Below are positions 1 to 8,608 of a stretch of 64,000 nucleotides of DNA, piece after piece. This DNA comes from Cytophaga hutchinsonii ATCC 33406 (GTDB lineage Bacteria > Bacteroidota > Bacteroidia > Cytophagales > Cytophagaceae). Both the position numbers and the translations under genes were made by a program. Under the pieces are notes generated by a model, which was not told the origin of the DNA, ran no database searches, and saw nothing but the letters and a program-made list of their open reading frames with translations. Within the stretch, counting starts at the first letter, position 1. The number at the start of each line of letters is the position of its first letter. The stretch lies in assembly GCF_000014145.1 (NCBI RefSeq), contig NC_008255.1, forward strand, positions 1,055,501-1,119,500, written 5' to 3'.

Positions 1-1320
1 CATTTTTAGAGGATCTAATACCGGAGAAGGGAAAGACCATCTTGATATAACACCCGTAGTTATATCAGCATGATTATCATTCGAAATAGTATTGCCTAAA
101 TTATCCCGGACAAGAAGATTGTTTTTAGAAGATAGGGCAGGGCCGCCAAATCTTAAATCTCTTAATGTGAAAAAAAGATCCTGATTGATGAGATCTGCTT
201 GATCAGATGAGGACAATGAAATGAAATGTTTATAAGGTATAGATGTGTACTCCGTAAGAATACTTCTGCTTGTATTTACAATACACAGATCTCCTGTTTG
301 AGCTGCATTTACCGTGCGTTTTGAATTGATATAAATGTAATCGATGTTCCACACATTAAACCGTCCGCTTAACAAACCATAATTTCTGAACCGGTATTGA
401 AACCCTTTGTGCCGGTAAAGAGTGTCTTTTAAAGGTATATTAACAACACGGAAGGTATCAATTGTTTGTGTCGGGTCGCCATATTTACGCCATACTTCCT
501 GCCATACGTTATTGCGGTTTTTAAATTCCAGAATTAAATAGGCAGAACTTTCCGGTGTATCTCCGAAGCTTTTTGATTGCCAGTAAAAGCTGAAATAAAC
601 AGAGTCTTTTGCTTTATAGGAAGATAAATTAAAGGGCAATGAGGTTAATTTATCAGCATACCCGTTAACATTAGCATTTGAATACGGAAATCCCGTATAC
701 TTTATCGCATCAAAAGAGGCAACCCCGATGCTTACAGGATTTAAAGACATGTTGTCATTAATATACACACCACCGCTATCGTCAAGAAAACCTAACACAT
801 CGGGTTTTGTACTGTAGCCATTAATACCCAGTTTATACCAGTTGCAATATTGCATCTGAGCTAACGGGTCAGCATTAACAGTGGTTGGAACCGTTAAAAG
901 CCTGTCATTAAATAGCTGAAAGGTATATTTATCAAGAACTTTTACAAATCGTTTACCTAAAATATTATAAGCTGTAGTATCAAATTTTTCCCCGCTTCCG
1001 AATGCATTTAAAATACGGATACTATCTCCGCTAAGCAGCGGATGAAGCTTTAATTGTTTGATCTCGTATATATTTTCTGTTGAAGTAAAGGCAACTATTT
1101 TAATGGTATCAATAGGTAATTGTGGCCCTGAAAAATCTTCAATATAGGGAAGTTTTAACGTATCTGTTTGAGTGAGTGCTGCAGTACGTGCATCGGAGGC
1201 TGAATATTCAGCTGTTTCACCAACATTATATTGGGTCAATGGTACAATGGATACCTGTGCCAATACAGGCATAGAACCAATCAACACAAAAAGCAGACAC
1301 GGAAAAAAAAGTTTTTTCAT
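1..1320 (-). CDS. Secreted protein, C-terminus beyond window edge
   Basis: The reading frame is open from an ATG at 1320 to base 1, so about 440 residues of the N-terminal part are visible and the rest lies outside the window. The first 22 residues form a Sec signal peptide (Lys-Lys, a hydrophobic stretch, cleavage near ALAQ-like VLAQ). The mature part is rich in Ser, Thr, Asn and aromatic residues, with many short beta-type segments, as in surface proteins of Bacteroidota. I do not recognise a catalytic motif. It lies 16 nt downstream of the PASTA gene and is probably the last visible gene of the mrp-nfu-ddl-PASTA run. A T9SS C-terminal domain would be expected but cannot be seen. Confidence 0.8.
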   Translation of the reverse strand, partial: MKKLFFPCLLFVLIGSMPVLAQVSIVPLTQYNVGETAEYSASDARTAALTQTDTLKLPYIEDFSGPQLPIDTIKIVAFTSTENIYEIKQLKLHPLLSGDSIRILNAFGSGEKFDTTAYNILGKRFVKVLDKYTFQLFNDRLLTVPTTVNADPLAQMQYCNWYKLGINGYSTKPDVLGFLDDSGGVYINDNMSLNPVSIGVASFDAIKYTGFPYSNANVNGYADKLTSLPFNLSSYKAKDSVYFSFYWQSKSFGDTPESSAYLILEFKNRNNVWQEVWRKYGDPTQTIDTFRVVNIPLKDTLYRHKGFQYRFRNYGLLSGRFNVWNIDYIYINSKRTVNAAQTGDLCIVNTSRSILTEYTSIPYKHFISLSSSDQADLINQDLFFTLRDLRFGGPALSSKNNLLVRDNLGNTISNDNHADITTGVISRWSFPSPVLDPLKM

Positions 1321-1336
1321 ACGCTGGATAAATGAA

Positions 1337-2113
1337 TTATTGAGGAATTACCGGATCGCTTCCCGCTACAACAAGATCGATTATATCTCCAGAACGAAGT
1401 TTTTGCCCCGATTGGTATGCAGGTTTTTGATTGCATACTGTTCCTTCTGCTAATTTTGAATTTGTATCATAATTAACAAGCCCAACCACCAGGCCCATAC
1501 TGCTGATGGTGGATTTCGCCTCATCTAAAGACATATTTACCAAATTGGGAATTTCAACATCCGTTTCACCTCTGCCGGTACCTACCAACAGGTCAATTTT
1601 AGAGCCTTTGGGAATAGAAGTACCTTCTTTTACGGGAGCACCATTTATAAACTGCCCTAAAACAGTAGGGTATGGATGTGGAGCTGTTTTAATTTCGCCC
1701 ATCTGTAAACCTAGGCTTTTAAGAATCATTTCAGCTCCTCTGGGAGATTCATCAATCAGTTTAGGCATTTTAATATTGGGCGGGTGCTGAGCTGCAATAC
1801 TCAAATAGATCCTTCTGTTTTCTTTTACTTCATTGCCCGGCAGCGGATGTTGTGTTAAAACAGTTAATGGTGTAATACCCGGCTTAAATGTTGAATCACT
1901 GATTTCATAACGCAAACCCAGGTCATTTAATTTCTGTTCAACCTGGCTGATCGACAGGCCTTCTAATTTAGGTACACTGATGTATTCTCCGTGCTTGGTT
2001 ACAGACGGTAAATACCAGTAAAAGAAGATGAGTATTAAACCTACAAAAATACTTACTATAATTCCTGCATGAATGAATACACTTTTTAATGAATCTGCTT
2101 TAAATAATTTCAT
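1337..2113 (-). CDS. PASTA domain membrane protein (no kinase domain)
   Basis: This 258-residue protein has a short cytoplasmic N-terminus, one membrane helix at about residues 13-34, and three PASTA repeats outside the membrane (about 43-108, 112-180 and 184-254). Each repeat shows the family pattern of V/IP-L-hhG followed by A/E-hhhLGL. PASTA domains bind uncrosslinked peptidoglycan or muropeptides, and here they would face the periplasm. Unlike the Ser/Thr kinases and PBPs of Gram-positives, there is no kinase or transpeptidase part. The start lies 1 nt after the stop of the D-Ala-D-Ala ligase gene, so the two are almost certainly co-translated, which fits a role in cell-wall sensing or synthesis. 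The exact role is unknown. Confidence 0.9.
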   Translation of the reverse strand: MKLFKADSLKSVFIHAGIIVSIFVGLILIFFYWYLPSVTKHGEYISVPKLEGLSISQVEQKLNDLGLRYEISDSTFKPGITPLTVLTQHPLPGNEVKENRRIYLSIAAQHPPNIKMPKLIDESPRGAEMILKSLGLQMGEIKTAPHPYPTVLGQFINGAPVKEGTSIPKGSKIDLLVGTGRGETDVEIPNLVNMSLDEAKSTISSMGLVVGLVNYDTNSKLAEGTVCNQKPAYQSGQKLRSGDIIDLVVAGSDPVIPQ

Positions 2114-2114
2114 A

Positions 2115-4808
2115 TTATATTTTAGCTAATTTTTTCTTTTCTCTTTCTATGCCAAATGTTAAAATGTTATCAATGAAGTCGTATGGCTTATATCCATTAA
2201 TAGCCGTCTGGTGAAATATACAGGTTGCAGGCGTCATGCCCGGCAGCGAGTTTACTTCAATGATAATGGTTTCAGATCTATTGTTTTCAAAGACACGTAC
2301 AAACGCATCGATCCGTGCATACCCCTGAATATTCAATACTTCAGCTACGCGTTTTAATGTTGCACGTACTTCTGAAGCCACTTGCTCATAATCTGCTTTG
2401 TTGGTTGTATAACGCGCCGGGGTTATGTTCTGTCCTTCACCGGCAAGGAATTTTTCTTCCAGGGATAAAACATCACCGGTAGCCAACGATTCAGAAGGTT
2501 CAAATATTTCATATTCAACGTTGCCTTTATCGTTGAAACGGGTCATTAATCCGCCCGTAACTTCCAGGAAATGTTTTGCATTGCCTTTAGAAACCAGATC
2601 TTCAATTAAGAAATAATCTTTCTGCGGAAATTCTTCGTTATATTTCAATCCCAATACGGAAGAACTGACAGATCCCTGAATGGCTTCTTCACCAAACATT
2701 AATCGGGTATAGGCACGAAGCTCGTCTCTGTTTTTTATCTTTTTAACCGCAGAGCTGCATCCATCGTCAGATGGTTTAGCAATGATGGGATATATAAAAC
2801 CGGATTCAATTTCGGATAACAATTTTTCGCCTGCGTCTAACCATTCCTGCTTGTAAACCATTCTGTGGTTTGCAACAGAAATACCATGCTCCCGAAGAAT
2901 GCGGTTTGTCTCAAATTTATTGATCGTGATCTGAGAACTTTGTATACCTGAACCGTTATACGGCAACTGATATTTCTCAAGCTCTTTCTGCATGCTGCCA
3001 TCTTCTCCCGGCCGGCCGTGCAGGGCAATGAAGACGCCATCTACCAGCTCAGAAAGTTCTTTGTAGGAAATCTCTTTCGGATCTTTAATTGCATTGCTCA
3101 CATACCGGCTGCTGATCGATTCCGTTTCTTTTGCAATATGTTCAATGATCGGGTGGTGCCCTTTAAAGTTGATTACTTTTTCACGTATATCATCTGCATT
3201 GTCTTTCAATAAAATATTGATCGGTAAGATGAATAAACGGTGCTGCTCGTCACTGCCTGTTAAGAACACAGGAAGCGGCTGGTATTTTGTACTGGAGGAA
3301 AGTTTTTCAAAGATATTTCTTCCGCTTTCAACGGAGATGTGGCGTTCAGAAGAATAGCCACCCATTACCACAGCAATTTTAATTTTTTCTTTGGAAGAAT
3401 TCTTTTCAGATGAAATTGCCTGATCCAGTGTTGCCAGCAATTGTTTGTAGCGCAAACTTCTTTTGCCGTCTTTAATACGCTCCTGAATAGACGTACGGAT
3501 AATGTAGGTAAGGAATTGAGACGGATTTAAGCCGATCTCTGCTGCCTGATGAAAAAAGAAGGACGATGGCATCATACCAGAAGTCGTATTCGGGTCGTTT
3601 AAGAAGACCTCTCCTTCAGGAGAAATAAAACCATCAATACGTGCATATACATTGAACTGTAAGGTTGAATATAAGCGGCAGCATTCGCTGCGGATCAATT
3701 CAACTTGTTCGCCAGGAATATCAATAGGTGTGATCTTTCTTGACATGCCCGGCAGATATTTTGAACGGTAATCAAAGAAATCATTTCCTTTAACAATACC
3801 CGTAGGAGGCAGCGCTATTGGATTACCATCTTCATCCTGTATAACAATGCAGGAGAATTCCTGGCCTTTAATAAAGGATTCAATGATGATTTCTTCCTCA
3901 TTATCTAAACTTTCCAATAAAACACGTTCTTTAGAAGAAAGCGATTGATTTAAATGTGCTAATAATTCTTCCGGATGATAAATGGTTTTGCCTTGTAATA
4001 CATCATTTACGGGCATGCCAATACCATCGCGGATATCGGTAAGGGTTGCCACCCATTTTATTTTCGCATGTTCTGTTTTTGTGTTCCAGTCTGCAGCTGT
4101 AATTTCCTGAAGAAAAAAGCTACGGTTTAGCGCTTGCTTTAATTTTTCTTCATTTCGCTCACTGATAACCGTAATACCAATGGAAGAGCCTTGTGACGGT
4201 GCTTTTACAACAAAAGGAAAACCTACGCTTGATTCAAAATGTGCAAGCAGTGCTTTTGTATCAGCACCTTTTAGCCAGGTAGATTTTTTGTAGGTAACAT
4301 AGTTAGGTCCGTTGAAACTGGCTTGTGCTACTAATTTCTTCTGAATGTATTTATTGATACCAATAGCTGAAGGCAGAATGCCTGAACCTGAATAGGGAAT
4401 ATTATTCCAGTCCAGCATACCTTGTATGGCACCATCTTCTCCATAAGGACCATGTAAAGCAAGGAAGGCAAAGTCAATTAATTCTTTCAGGTCAGAAGGC
4501 TCAATTTTTCTGCCTACTTTTTGAATCATGGCATCCCGTTCTTCTTTTGGAAGGTCACCAAGTGATTCAACATAGACCTGAAAGCCATGAATGCTTTTAG
4601 GAAGAAATTCAAAAGGAGGGTAGAAATCACGAATGGTTCCCTTGTAGATATATTGCCAGTCTAATAAAATGAACTGGCCAAGGCTATCAACAAAGATGGG
4701 AACGGTAGTGAAAATATCTTTATTTAAATTATCGTAAACAGTTCTTCCTCCAGCAAATGAAATTTCTCGTTCTCTAGACTGTCCACCAAAGATGATTCCT
4801 ATTCTCAT
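2115..4808 (-). CDS. ddl: Tandem double-domain D-alanine--D-alanine ligase
   Basis: D-Ala-D-Ala ligase makes the dipeptide for peptidoglycan precursors in the cytoplasm, using ATP. The usual enzyme is 300-370 residues; this one is 897 and holds two complete Ddl/ATP-grasp copies, at about 1-450 and 475-897. Both have the N-terminal GG-S-ER segment (E15; E488), the LHGxxGEDG segment (118-126; 596-604) and an RID segment (390-392; 832-834). The N copy keeps the YDYxxKY-type loop (345-351) but has NDPNTTSGM where ENxxPGM is expected (404-412). The C copy has the canonical EVNSLPGM (851-858) but Lys-Phe (786-787) instead of Lys-Tyr. The gene follows nfu by 31 nt and precedes the PASTA gene by 1 nt. 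The family is certain; whether both copies are active is open. Confidence 0.93.
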   Translation of the reverse strand: MRIGIIFGGQSREREISFAGGRTVYDNLNKDIFTTVPIFVDSLGQFILLDWQYIYKGTIRDFYPPFEFLPKSIHGFQVYVESLGDLPKEERDAMIQKVGRKIEPSDLKELIDFAFLALHGPYGEDGAIQGMLDWNNIPYSGSGILPSAIGINKYIQKKLVAQASFNGPNYVTYKKSTWLKGADTKALLAHFESSVGFPFVVKAPSQGSSIGITVISERNEEKLKQALNRSFFLQEITAADWNTKTEHAKIKWVATLTDIRDGIGMPVNDVLQGKTIYHPEELLAHLNQSLSSKERVLLESLDNEEEIIIESFIKGQEFSCIVIQDEDGNPIALPPTGIVKGNDFFDYRSKYLPGMSRKITPIDIPGEQVELIRSECCRLYSTLQFNVYARIDGFISPEGEVFLNDPNTTSGMMPSSFFFHQAAEIGLNPSQFLTYIIRTSIQERIKDGKRSLRYKQLLATLDQAISSEKNSSKEKIKIAVVMGGYSSERHISVESGRNIFEKLSSSTKYQPLPVFLTGSDEQHRLFILPINILLKDNADDIREKVINFKGHHPIIEHIAKETESISSRYVSNAIKDPKEISYKELSELVDGVFIALHGRPGEDGSMQKELEKYQLPYNGSGIQSSQITINKFETNRILREHGISVANHRMVYKQEWLDAGEKLLSEIESGFIYPIIAKPSDDGCSSAVKKIKNRDELRAYTRLMFGEEAIQGSVSSSVLGLKYNEEFPQKDYFLIEDLVSKGNAKHFLEVTGGLMTRFNDKGNVEYEIFEPSESLATGDVLSLEEKFLAGEGQNITPARYTTNKADYEQVASEVRATLKRVAEVLNIQGYARIDAFVRVFENNRSETIIIEVNSLPGMTPATCIFHQTAINGYKPYDFIDNILTFGIEREKKKLAKI

Positions 4809-4839
4809 GGAAATATGTACTTCTGTGAATTAAAAATTA

Positions 4840-5100
4840 TTATTGTTCAGCATTGATTGCAAAGACACCTTTTATCTCAGGGACAGCCTTGCGGATGGAT
4901 TCTTCAACACCTGCTTTTAATGTCATAGCAGACATCGGGCAAGTACCGCATGCACCAAGCAATTCCAGCTTTACAATCATATCTTCGGTAATTTCTACCA
5001 AACGTACATTGCCACCATCTGTAATCAAATACGGGCGGATACTTTCAAGAGCTTGTTCTACTCTGTCCAGCAGTTCTGTGTTTTCAGTTGTTGTACTCAC
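4840..5100 (-). CDS. NifU C-terminal (Nfu) Fe-S cluster carrier
   Basis: This 86-residue protein is a stand-alone Nfu domain. Its CGTC motif (C51, C54) in the context LGACGTCPMS binds and delivers Fe-S clusters to client proteins, usually as a homodimer bridging a [4Fe-4S] cluster. The length is normal for the single-domain form. It starts 3 nt after the stop of the Mrp-type ATPase gene, so both Fe-S carriers are probably made from one mRNA. The family is clear; the client proteins cannot be told from sequence. Confidence 0.93.
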   Translation of the reverse strand: MSTTTENTELLDRVEQALESIRPYLITDGGNVRLVEITEDMIVKLELLGACGTCPMSAMTLKAGVEESIRKAVPEIKGVFAINAEQ

Positions 5101-5103
5101 GGT

Positions 5104-6207
5104 TTATACTTTAATTTCTACTTTTCTTGTTTCTGCCAGGGATGCATTACGGATGGCCACCTGCTGGGCTACTGTTTCGGCTAACTCTTTAAATGCCTGC
5201 GCTGTTATTTTATCCAGATTGATTACGGCCGGTTTTCCCATATCACCGCTTTCACGGATACCCTGCACCAACGGAATCTGCCCAAGCAACGGCACATCAA
5301 ATTTTTCTGCCAGTTCTTTTCCGCCGTCTTTCCCGAAAATATAATATTTATTTTCAGGAAGTTCAGCAGGTGTGAACCACGCCATATTTTCAATTACTCC
5401 TAAGACCGGTACATTCACCTGTGGCTGACGGAACATCTGTAGGCCACGCTGCGCATCGGCAATAGCAACTTTCTGAGGTGTCGTTACTACGATTGCGCCT
5501 GTTACCGGTACTGTCTGCACGAGTGTAAGATGTATGTCACTCGTGCCCGGTGGCATATCAAATAATAAGTAATCCAGTTCTCCCCAGTCACAATCGCTGA
5601 TGAATTGACGCAGAGCCGAACTGGCCATTGGTCCTCTCCATACAACCGCACTTTCCGCCGGTGAAAGAAAACCAATGGATATAAGTTTAACACCATACTG
5701 CTCAATCGGAATGATCGTTGGCTTGCCGTTTTCATTTTCAATTACATTCGGACGTACATCTTCCACATCAAACATGGTTGGTATGGATGGACCCGAAATA
5801 TCGGCATCAATGATACCAACTTTGGCACCTGACTTAGAAAGTGCAACCGCTAAGTTTGCGGTGATCGTTGATTTACCAACACCACCTTTACCGGACGAAA
5901 CAGCAATGATATTTTTAACATGCGGAAGTACAGGTCCGCTATTGAAACGACCCGTTGTAACATCTGCTGTCATATTAATCACCACAACAGCTGTACCGGA
6001 AACAAGTTTATGAATCGCTTCTGTACAGGAGTTGCGAATAAGTTCTTTAAGCGGGCATGCAGGTGTTGTCAAAACTACTGTGAAAGAAATGTTTTGACCA
6101 TCAATTGCGATGTCACGAATCATATTCAACGTAACCAAATCTTTTTTCAGATCAGGTTCAGGTACAGTTTTCAGGGCTTCTAAAACTTGTTCTTGGGTTA
6201 TAGACAT
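5104..6207 (-). CDS. apbC: Mrp/ApbC family Fe-S cluster carrier ATPase
   Basis: This 367-residue cytoplasmic P-loop ATPase is of the Mrp/NBP35 family, which carries Fe-S clusters to target enzymes. Residues about 3-85 form a DUF59 (MIP18-like) domain. The deviant Walker A SSGKGGVGKST is at 104-114, followed by DADISGPSIP and LDYLLFDMPPGTSD switch regions. The CxxC of many Mrp proteins, expected after the GVIENM segment, is absent (the text there is AWFTPAELPENK), which I recall as common in Bacteroidota homologues. It is the first gene of the minus-strand run with nfu and ddl. The symbol is a family name and could equally be mrp. Confidence 0.93.
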   Translation of the reverse strand: MSITQEQVLEALKTVPEPDLKKDLVTLNMIRDIAIDGQNISFTVVLTTPACPLKELIRNSCTEAIHKLVSGTAVVVINMTADVTTGRFNSGPVLPHVKNIIAVSSGKGGVGKSTITANLAVALSKSGAKVGIIDADISGPSIPTMFDVEDVRPNVIENENGKPTIIPIEQYGVKLISIGFLSPAESAVVWRGPMASSALRQFISDCDWGELDYLLFDMPPGTSDIHLTLVQTVPVTGAIVVTTPQKVAIADAQRGLQMFRQPQVNVPVLGVIENMAWFTPAELPENKYYIFGKDGGKELAEKFDVPLLGQIPLVQGIRESGDMGKPAVINLDKITAQAFKELAETVAQQVAIRNASLAETRKVEIKV

Positions 6208-6614
6208 TTTATTAACAGGGTATTTTGTGCAATTTAATGAATTTAGATACCAGAAACTAGTTTTATGTATGCGGAAATCACGTTAAAACCAGAACAGCTT
6301 TTTGCATAAATGCAATCACTCTTAACACACTGTTGTGCATACAAGTTCCTTCCATTAAAAGGGATACAGTCAAATCCCAGCTTTGGAACCGAATCCAGAT
6401 TTAATAGAAATGTGAATAACTTCATATGTGAAGATACGAACACACACTGTGAAAAAGGATGCAGGTTGGTAATATGCCTTTTATAGCTGACCTTTGTAAA
6501 CTGCCCGTAATCAAACTATTCACGTATAATATGTGTTAGTTATTTGATGATAAAGAGGATGTTTCTTAGAGTAGAAAGCATTCAGAGACAGTAATAAAGA
6601 TTTAAAACGAACCC
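6208..6614. other. Divergent intergenic region between apbC and dnaG
   Basis: These 407 nt separate apbC (minus) from dnaG (plus). A 66-codon open frame at 6243-6443 on the minus strand shows no family features and is not called. A plausible dnaG promoter lies at 6466-6496. No RNA gene or strong hairpin was seen. Confidence 0.6.
6466..6496 (+). promoter_or_regulatory. Candidate dnaG promoter
   Basis: A TTG at 6466-6468 is followed after 20 nt by GACCTTTG at 6489-6496. This differs from the Bacteroidota -7 element TAnnTTTG by one base. It would give a leader of about 115 nt before the dnaG start. Moderate to weak evidence. Confidence 0.4.
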
Positions 6615-8576
6615 GTGCGTTTAACCAAAGATACAATAGACCAGATTCAGCAATCCATCGACGTTGTCGAGGTGATTAGTGATTTCGTTTCATTGAAACG
6701 CAAAGGGCATTATTATAGTGGGTGCTGTCCGTTTCACAACGAGAAAACACCTTCCTTCACGGTAACACCGGCCAAAGGAATTTACAAGTGCTTCGGATGC
6801 GGAAAAGGCGGTGACGCCATTCAGTTCATCATGGAACATGAAGGTGCTTCGTATGTGGAAGCAATGGCCTATATGGCTAAAAAATACAACATCGAAATCA
6901 AGGAAGAAGAGCTGTCTGAAGAACAGAATTTTGAGCAGAGCGAAAAAGATTCAATGTTGGTTGTTACCAATTATGCAAGTCAGTATTACACAGATCAGCT
7001 CTGGAACTCGGAAGACGGCAAGTCCATTGGACTGAGTTATTTTAAAGAGCGTGGATTCAGAGAAGAAACCATTAAAAAATTTGAACTTGGTTACAGTCAT
7101 GACCAATGGGATGGTTTTACAAAAAATGCCATTGAAAAAGGATATAAAACAGAGTTTTTAACCAAGACAGGTCTTAGCATTGAGCGTGACAATGCCAATG
7201 AAAACAGTGAAAAGAAATTTTTTGATCGTTTTCGCGGCCGGGTTATGTTTCCGATCCACAACGTGGCCGGGAGAGTTACCGCGTTTGGTGCCCGGATACT
7301 CAAAGCAGATAAAACACAGGCAAAATACCTTAACTCCATTGAGTCGGTTATATATCATAAGAGTAAAATTCTCTATGGTTTATTCCAGGCCAAACAAGCG
7401 ATCCGCAAGGAAGAAGAATGTTTGCTGGTTGAAGGTTATACCGATGTTATTTCGCTGCATCAATCGGGGGTTGAAAATGTTGTGGCGTCAAGTGGCACCT
7501 CGCTTACAGAAGACCAGATCAAACTGGTAAAGCGGTACACACCTAATATCACGATCTTATATGATGGCGATGCAGCCGGTTTAAAAGCATCGCTGCGAGG
7601 CGTTGACCTGATCCTGCAGCAGGATATGAATGTGTCTATTGTTGTATTCCCGCAAGGCGAAGATCCCGATAGTTATGTGCAGAAGATTGGTCCCACGGCT
7701 TTTAAAGACTATATAAAGTCGAATAAAAAAGATTTTATTTCTTTTAAAACAGAAATCAGTTTAAAGGAAATAGGGAATGATCCGATCAAGCGGGCAGAGG
7801 TGATAAAAGATATTGTAGAAAGTATTTCTAAAGTCCCGGATGCGATCAAACGCTCTGTTTTTTTTAGGGAATGCAGTAAATTACTGGAGATAGATGAGCA
7901 GATCCTCATTTCTGAATACAATAAAAAAGCCATTCAGAAAGGGAATCAGGAAGCTAAAAAGTGGGAAGAAGACCGCCATGCGCTGGCTGAACTTCAGGCA
8001 ATTCCGGATATTGAATTGCCCGATGATATTGTCCGGTTAAGTATTGAAGAAGAATCGCTGAAGCTTCATGAACGGGATATGATGCGCTACCTGATCAATT
8101 ATGCTTCTTCACCGATGGAGCAGGAAATGCCGCTGTCTGACTATCTGATACATGAATTGCAGGACGTGGAATTCAAAAACCCGGCATACGATTACATCAT
8201 TAAAAAAATCATCGATACCCGGTTGAATGGCAATACCGTGCTGCATACGGATTTTCTGCAGCAGGATCAGCCCCAATATGTTCGGGATGCAGCCATAGAC
8301 CTGCTCTCTACCAAGTTTCAGCTCAGTGATAACTGGGAGAAATTTCAGATTGATGTACCCAAGGAAATAGATGTGTTAAACTCTGTAGTGCCTAAAACCG
8401 TATTAAGGCTTAAACGTGTTATCCTTAAATGTATGATGCGTGACAATATCAAAGAAATTGAACGGATTCAGAAGGATGGAAGTAATGAAGAATTGATGCA
8501 TTTACTTCAGGTCGCAATGGAATTAAAGACGATTTCCAAAGATATTGATAAGACGCTTGGTATTGTAGTCGGGTAA
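6615..8576 (+). CDS. dnaG: DNA primase DnaG
   Basis: DnaG makes RNA primers at the replication fork and works with the DnaB helicase. The 653-residue protein begins at a GTG codon (MRLTKDTIDQIQ). The N-terminal CHC2 zinc finger is visible as C38-x2-H41 and C59-x2-C62. It is followed by the RNA-polymerase core, with a Toprim domain carrying LLVEGYTDVIS (the catalytic Glu) and the acidic ILYDGDAAG motif. The C-terminal part (about 480-653) should be the helicase-binding region and is less conserved. The length is normal. Three glycosyltransferase genes follow on the same strand after 32 nt. Confidence 0.97.
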   Translation: MRLTKDTIDQIQQSIDVVEVISDFVSLKRKGHYYSGCCPFHNEKTPSFTVTPAKGIYKCFGCGKGGDAIQFIMEHEGASYVEAMAYMAKKYNIEIKEEELSEEQNFEQSEKDSMLVVTNYASQYYTDQLWNSEDGKSIGLSYFKERGFREETIKKFELGYSHDQWDGFTKNAIEKGYKTEFLTKTGLSIERDNANENSEKKFFDRFRGRVMFPIHNVAGRVTAFGARILKADKTQAKYLNSIESVIYHKSKILYGLFQAKQAIRKEEECLLVEGYTDVISLHQSGVENVVASSGTSLTEDQIKLVKRYTPNITILYDGDAAGLKASLRGVDLILQQDMNVSIVVFPQGEDPDSYVQKIGPTAFKDYIKSNKKDFISFKTEISLKEIGNDPIKRAEVIKDIVESISKVPDAIKRSVFFRECSKLLEIDEQILISEYNKKAIQKGNQEAKKWEEDRHALAELQAIPDIELPDDIVRLSIEEESLKLHERDMMRYLINYASSPMEQEMPLSDYLIHELQDVEFKNPAYDYIIKKIIDTRLNGNTVLHTDFLQQDQPQYVRDAAIDLLSTKFQLSDNWEKFQIDVPKEIDVLNSVVPKTVLRLKRVILKCMMRDNIKEIERIQKDGSNEELMHLLQVAMELKTISKDIDKTLGIVVG

Positions 8577-8608
8577 TCGTAATTTAAAAAATTAAAACAG
8601 ACAGAAAA

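Noticed and set aside
1172-1453. 93-codon plus-strand open frame across the first two genes
   Set aside because: It runs antisense to the signal peptide region of the secreted gene and the end of the PASTA gene, with no family match.
4853-5344. 163-codon open frame antisense to nfu and apbC
   Set aside because: It lies opposite two well-recognised genes and has shadow-like composition.
6243-6443. 66-codon open frame on the minus strand between apbC and dnaG
   Set aside because: No family features or convincing promoter, and the position is a plain divergent regulatory region.
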